This document shows, in pieces, positions 59,131 through 64,000 of a stretch of 64,000 nucleotides of DNA. Under the pieces are notes generated by a model. That model did not search any database and was not told the DNA's origin. It worked only from the letters and a program-made list of their open reading frames with translations. The translations under genes were made by a program, and so were the position numbers. The stretch's first letter is position 1. Every line of letters begins with the position of its first letter. This stretch comes from Turbatrix aceti. Lineage: Eukaryota; Nematoda; Chromadorea; Rhabditida; Panagrolaimidae. The DNA lies in NCBI GenBank assembly GCA_963969345.1, contig OZ017767.1, forward strand, positions 5,732,739 through 5,796,738, given 5' to 3'.

Positions 59131-59324
59131 GCAATGAGCAAACATGGCTCACACATAAAAAAGTGAATTTTGAGCCAAAATTCAGTTCCTCACTAAAAGA
59201 AAGACCGTATACTCTTTGGAGATACCCCCAACATCGTGTTTTTGATCGAAACTACCAGTATTTTAGTATTTGTAGCACTAAATTTATAGTGAGCAGTGCT
59301 GATTTTAAAAATTTCTCTTGCTCG

Positions 59325-59455
59325 CTCTGCTCGCGCTCTTTGAGCAATTCAATTTTTCGTGCTCGCTCTGCTCACGCTCATTGAGCACTCCAATTTTTCG
59401 CGCTCGCTCCGCTCGCGCTCGTGAGCTGAGCAGTGAGCGAGCAGTGAGCAGGAGC
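59325..59455. repeat. Tandem repeat block, unit about 41 bp (copy 2)
   Basis: Same units as the 58965 block in the same order, again closing with GAGCAGTGAGCGAGCAGTGAG, which is inverted to the unit. Confidence 0.75.
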
Positions 59456-59939
59456 AATTTGGTGAGCATCGAACAACTCTGCTTATGCGGCAGCCGAGAG
59501 ATGGGTGACTCTGCACCCGTCTCTGATGCCATCACGGGTTTCGTCATATATATATATTTTTTGAAAAAGACGGGAAGCGTCCTCTGGGAGTTTTGCACGC
59601 AGGCGCGCTGCTGTTTTCTGCTTTGTTGTAACGTTTCAGCTCTTTTTTGCTCTTTGAGGCCAACAAGCTGTCTTTTATTCGGCTGGCGCTTGTTACTTGA
59701 AATTTGAGAGACGGTCTGGTCCGACTGGGATTGACTTGGACAAGAGAAGAAAAGAGAAGAAAAGAAAGTATTTAGACTTTAGGCTTAATTGCAGGCCTTC
59801 ACCTGAACTTGTGGCCGGAAGGGGTTCGAGATTATCCCTGCTGCTTGCGTCCAAAAATATGACACGACTGTGTAGCGTTGTTTTTTTGTTCAAAAAATTC
59901 AAGATAAGCCTTTGTAGTGCTTGACGCCCGCCCTACCAT

Positions 59940-60221
59940 TGTAAGGCCCCCAGAGGCCCTCGAGACACAGTTCTTTACACAACAGTTTATTTGGACGCGA
60001 TAAATAATTGATAACTGATTGTTCACGGACATATATATAGGGATCACAAAACGAGGGGCTAAAGGGGAGGGAGCAGGGAGCAAGTTGTTGACGACGTCCG
60101 GCAGCGGAAGGACCCGTCGCTGCCGGAAACGGCGCTCCGCGTCCCGACGTGTATCGGAAGCGTCGGTCGATCATCGATATCTCCTGAAAAACAACATAAT
60201 GTTATTATTCCCAGGATCGCA
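59940..60221 (-). mobile_element. Putative 3' LTR of the retroelement
   Basis: On the minus strand, a 282-base block begins TGCGATCC right after a purine tract and ends CTTACA, so it has TG...CA ends. Inside lie TATATATA (60032-60039) and, 41 bases further on, AATAAA (59986-59991), the order expected for promoter and poly(A) signal of an LTR. The 5' partner is beyond the window, so the limits are inferred. Confidence 0.5.
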
Positions 60222-60224
60222 TGA

Positions 60225-60234
60225 TCCCCCCTTT
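60225..60234 (-). promoter_or_regulatory. Polypurine tract AAAGGGGGGA
   Basis: Minus-strand purine run immediately before the putative LTR start, in the position used to prime plus-strand synthesis. Confidence 0.5.
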
Positions 60235-60326
60235 GCCGGCTGCAGTCATTGCAAGACTACACGACGTGCCTTACAACTATCCCCTACCAGAAGATTCGTC
60301 CCGAATCTCTTTTGTTATCCAACAAC

Positions 60327-60353
60327 AAAAAAAAAAAAAAAAAAAAAAAAAAA
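60327..60353. repeat. Homopolymer run of about 27 A (plus strand)
   Basis: Lies between the retroelement stop codon and the purine tract. On the element's coding strand it is poly(T), so it is not a poly(A) tail of that transcript. Confidence 0.9.
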
Positions 60354-60415
60354 CTTTCAAGATGTTCTGTGCCTTCGCACGTTAGCTATGATCATAACCT
60401 GCAAAACCCACCTGT

Positions 60416-63400
60416 CTATAGCCGCTCCAGTTGCTGTGCAAGTCGTGCTTCATTGGCTGTTAACGCTAGAGGTGGCGGCCCTGTAAGACCGCGAGAAGCC
60501 ATACACATGAAGGTGTGATGCCAGGGGTCTTCCCGTGATAATCGTTCTCCTGCTATGACGATGAGGGAGCAGCGCGCTCTGGTGATTGCAACGTTGTGTC
60601 GTTTTTCATCAAGCACAAAGGGCACGGTTACTGGATGAGCTACGCCCAGCGTCATTTTTTCATAGACCGTTGCATACTCGTCCGAACCATTTATCATCAT
60701 GAGTTTGCCGCACTCCTTTCCCTGAAATGTAAAAGCTGCTGCTATCAGCTGCGCCTTTGGTAGCTCTTTGGGCTCTGCGAGATATAGAGGGGCTTTTAGG
60801 CCGGATCCCATTTTTACCTCGATTACACTGGCAGAATGCGGCGGGATCCTGACTGTCGTCACCGCCATTATCTTGCCCGGCTCATACAAATAACCCAGCG
60901 GTAGTTCCTGGCCGTGTAGTCTGACCCTCCAATCCGTGTAGTCAAATGTGATGGGTGGCAGCATCCGTAGAGAATCAACTCCTAAAATCACATCGTGTCT
61001 TATGCTGGTGGTGAGACCGTCCGCAAAGCACATTCTGATTTGCGTGCTGTGACTGCCCACCCGGAGAGTGACTACCTTAGTTCCGATTATCCTTAGCTCA
61101 TGCCCAGATGCGGTTTCTACTGGTAGTGGTGCGGCATCTAGCTGGCTTTTGCTGACCTGGAACAGATCTAGAAGCTCGGCTGGAGCCAGTGACACGCTTG
61201 CACCCGTGTCGATGAGCGCTCTGACATTTATTCCATTTACCTTTACCATCACTACTGATTGTGGCAACCGATAGTCATGTGGCAGCGTGTATACGGCTTC
61301 TCTGGGCGAGTCAGACTTTTTGTTGGTGTTACGATCTTCCTGATCATCCCTCATGAACTGCGCATACCCTGCGTGCTTGTCCTCTTCTTCGCTGCATCGA
61401 TCGCAATCCCCATTTTCTGCGCTCACCCTGCCTTTGCTCGTTACGGAGAGAGAAAAAGGAACGCTTTCTTTTCTTAGAACCAAAATATTTTTTTTAAAGT
61501 CTAGTTCGAAAGCAGGCAGAGCAGTCATGCAGTTGACGCCTAGTATGATGTCAACGCCTTCTTTGAAACATGGAAGATCTCCGCCGTGCAAAAAGATGTG
61601 AATGCGCGTGCTGGCAATGTGCACAGCAACTGTCTCCCCTGTCTGTAATGGAATTTGCTCCCCTGTGGCCGTTGTTACGCAATCAGTTGTTTGTGTGGGT
61701 TTGCTTCGAAAAATGCGCGCTACCTTCCTTGACGCGATGCTCATATCCGCTCCCGTGTCAAGCATCGCGCGAAACGTGTGGCCGTTGATCTTTACATGAA
61801 TTATCAGGCGCGCTCCTAAACATAAAACTTCCGGAGGCCACCGTGACGCCGCCTGTCTCCTTTCTTCAGTGGTGACTTCGCGGAGTTCATATCGCTGACC
61901 CCCGCGCTCATTTTGGCTTTGTTGATCCTGAGCTTTGCGCAGAGCGTACGAGAGGGCTACTGCAACCCTGCCATTTAATAAGTAAACTATCGCTAAGGGA
62001 ACGATGACGTCGCGTATAAAGAGAAAAGACACCCATAGACAGCATACACACATCCAACACTCCCGGATATCGATCTCCTCTCCGATTAGAAATGCCCACC
62101 AACCTCGACGAACCAGACTTGCTGCCGTGGAGTCCGTTTGTAGGTGTCGGTCGATAGATGAACCCAGTTGCTTCTGTACCTCCGCCTGAACTCTCGCTTC
62201 TCTCAGTGACTGCTCGATGTTGTCGAGTGGCAGAAGAGCTCGTGCTTCAGTCAGTATTAGGTCATGAAACGTTGTTGGTAACGGACCTGTTCCCAATGCC
62301 TCTGCGGTGTGTGCTGGGGTCCACTTCTTGATGGGTAGCTGTCGGTTTGCTCCTGAAATGAGATTAAATTCCTTATCCCTGCCGGGCACCACCCTCCATG
62401 GAGTGGCCAGCTCGCAGTCTACCGTTGTCCTGCGGTGGCTTACAATGCCTGTGACCGTATCCGCATACGCCTGTAGAGTTTGCGATCCCAGGTTCACCGT
62501 TACGGGAAGTTCGAGGGTGCATTCGGTTGTCGCCCGTGGTTGCCACTGTTCTTGTGCTATTGCCTGGCAGGGCCACAATCGCACCGTGTTGGCCGCCAGC
62601 ACTTCTGCCTGTACAAATTCTTGCCGAATGAGTCTTCGCACGATCATGGACGGCTGGAGCAACAACGTGCTAAGCATGGCTGTCCAGCCAAAATCTCGAG
62701 CTTCACATGCCGATCCTGAAAGCCTGATTAGTCTGTTGATCGTCGCTTCATTTACCGCTGCTAGCTGTGCCGCCAACTGCTCCGATTGCACTAGTCCTGA
62801 GCTGCTGCGTTTCGTTCTGGTGGTCAGCACTAGCCGTTTCGCTGCATCCTGTGATATGGCGTACCCTTGATCCGCTACAATGAGCTTCTGACCGCATTCT
62901 TCTATCAGGTGTTCATGCTGAAATGATAATAGGAACTCACCCGTTTCTGTTATCCACGTACGGTTACCCGCAAATCCTCGCCAACTGCCCAGCACTTCAT
63001 ACCTACATATCTGGTGTGAGCGTTTCTCCCAGATCAGAACGGCTCCGCTCTCAAGGTGGCATCTGCCATCTTCGATTCTGCACTCTCTCGCATCACCGAT
63101 GACTGTGTGCAGTTGCAGACTGTCCGCTTCGTGCCATATGACAACTTCGTGCGCGAAGCAATTTGTGGCTTCGGTGTAGCGAGTCGTAAAACTCCCGATG
63201 ATCGGCCATGGATATTCAAAGTGCAATTGATTTGAAGTTTTAAGTAACTCACCGGTACGTGTCATTTGCCCGCTTGGCGACGTCTTTTTCTTCCACATAC
63301 GTCGGCACTCCTCCTCGTCCAGCGGTAGTGTCTCTTCGGTGATATTTTGCCTGTGTTCATTCTCCAGTGTTGTCCAGTAGCTTGCCCTCTGTCTTACGCA

Positions 63401-64000
63401 GGAGCACATGATGGCTGTGAAGTTTGTCCTTCCAATACTGGGCCTAAAAATCGTGACATCCGTTGGATCCGTGGACCACTGATGTTCGGCCGTGATGGGA
63501 CATCCCAGGGTCTTCGGCAGCCGCATTACTGTCTGCGGGACATCCTTTTGACATAGCATGAGTTGCCCTGAGGCCACCCCTAGCAGACTGCATAGTATTA
63601 ACATACAAGTTGCATTCCCCAGTCTGTCGCACCTAATTTTTACCTCTTTCTGCTTTGTGTTGAGCCCTTGCCTGAGCTCGCAGATCGTCATTACTCCAGT
63701 GTTAAAGTCACCGGCTAGTTGCGCTTCAATTTCTCCAACCAACCTGTCGTTGTGTTGTTTGAGAGCTCCAATGTGTCGCCGTAACCTGTCTTCTTCGCTC
63801 TCTGTTGGTTCCACACTGTTGACCTGTCTGGGTGGTACTGTTTGGGGAGGCTGACCCATGCGAGTGAGGGGCGATCGGGTCTGATTGCTGGCCTGACCGG
63901 GCTGTGGCCCCCGCGGACAGTCTCTCATGATGTGCCCTTGATAGCCACATCTGTAACAAGTTATAACTCTACCCACTTGTCTCCTGGTCGTTTCGGGCCG
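60416..64000 (-). mobile_element. LTR retroelement polyprotein: zinc knuckle, env-like, two retropepsins, helicase-motif tail (5' cut by window)
   Basis: One frame of almost 1,200 codons with no stop, open to the right edge. Positions below are from the codon at 63976. Residues 7-20 are a CCHC knuckle (CYRCGYQGHIMRDC). Residues about 121-140 are an internal signal peptide, followed by a Cys-rich ectodomain with N-glycosylation sites, a furin-type RTKR near 387 and a membrane segment at about 634-663 (WVSFLFIRDVIVPLAIVYLL). Two retropepsin-like units follow: MLDTGADMS with ILGVN, and LIDTGASVS with ILGVD. The last 70 residues (RHNVAITRARCSLIVIAG ... DPWHH) match SF1 helicase motif VI of UPF1-like proteins. 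No reverse transcriptase, RNase H or integrase lies in the window. Superfamily (BEL/Pao or Ty3) cannot be decided. Confidence 0.85.

Larger units (their letters stand above)
58252..59939. other. Intergenic region with GCTCGCTC-type repeat blocks
   Basis: 1.7 kb between the sperm gene and the retroelement. Apart from the two repeat blocks listed separately, no gene is supported. Confidence 0.5.

Noticed and set aside
61900..62300. Reading the retroelement region as a host gene with two aspartic protease domains
   Set aside because: CCHC knuckle at the start, env-like layout and LTR-like sequence after the stop make a mobile element the simpler reading.

Overview
The window is nuclear DNA of a free-living-type nematode genome. 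Short GT-AG introns end in a T-rich stretch plus TTTCAG, several start codons sit 2-15 bases after such an acceptor (as expected for spliced-leader addition), and two gene types are nematode hallmarks: an MSP-domain small sperm protein and UNC-76. I cannot name the species or clade. I assembled exon models by hand from both strands and checked that every multi-exon model keeps reading frame across junctions. Individual junctions may be off by a base.

Layout. 0-16 kb (mostly minus strand): 5' part of an aquaporin, splicing factor RBM25, SDE2 (+), a tiny secreted protein with a TATA box, a disordered orphan, a 994-residue HAD+APH+acyl-CoA dehydrogenase fusion like vertebrate ACAD10, a PP1-type phosphatase (+), a two-domain ER FKBP and an orphan helical protein. 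16-27 kb (minus): DCAF5-like WD40 protein, a secreted protein in which the two halves of a C-type lectin domain flank PAN-PAN-vWA, and two adjacent unrecognised genes that may form an operon. 28-38 kb: Ly6-type surface protein (+), STUM/SPEC3, a small orphan, actin maturation protease, an SR splicing factor (all minus) and mitochondrial OSGEPL1 (+). 38-52 kb: unc-76 with a 2.1 kb first intron and a 5.2 kb gene-free upstream region, an EHD-family GTPase without its EH domain, and a membrane protein with a duplicated cysteine-rich module (+). 52-58 kb: protein disulfide isomerase (-), an Ala/Pro-rich probably GPI-anchored protein (+), class III alcohol dehydrogenase (+) and an MSP-domain sperm protein (+). 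58-64 kb: short GC-rich repeats, then the 3' end of an LTR retroelement whose reading frame leaves the window on the right.

Several genes fall into functional groups. RBM25, SDE2 and the SR protein act in nuclear splicing. FKBP and PDI are ER folding factors, and both carry non-standard xxEL tails (KTEL, HSEL). The PP1 and the MSP-domain protein may be sperm genes. Introns and spacers carry at least four dispersed repeat families, which explain much of the AT-rich non-coding sequence.

The most unusual object is the retroelement (60,416-64,000, minus). One uninterrupted frame runs through a gag-type zinc knuckle, an envelope-like glycoprotein with signal peptide, furin-type site and membrane anchor, two successive retropepsin domains, and a tail that matches motif VI of UPF1-like SF1 helicases. 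There is no reverse transcriptase in this part, and env precedes protease.
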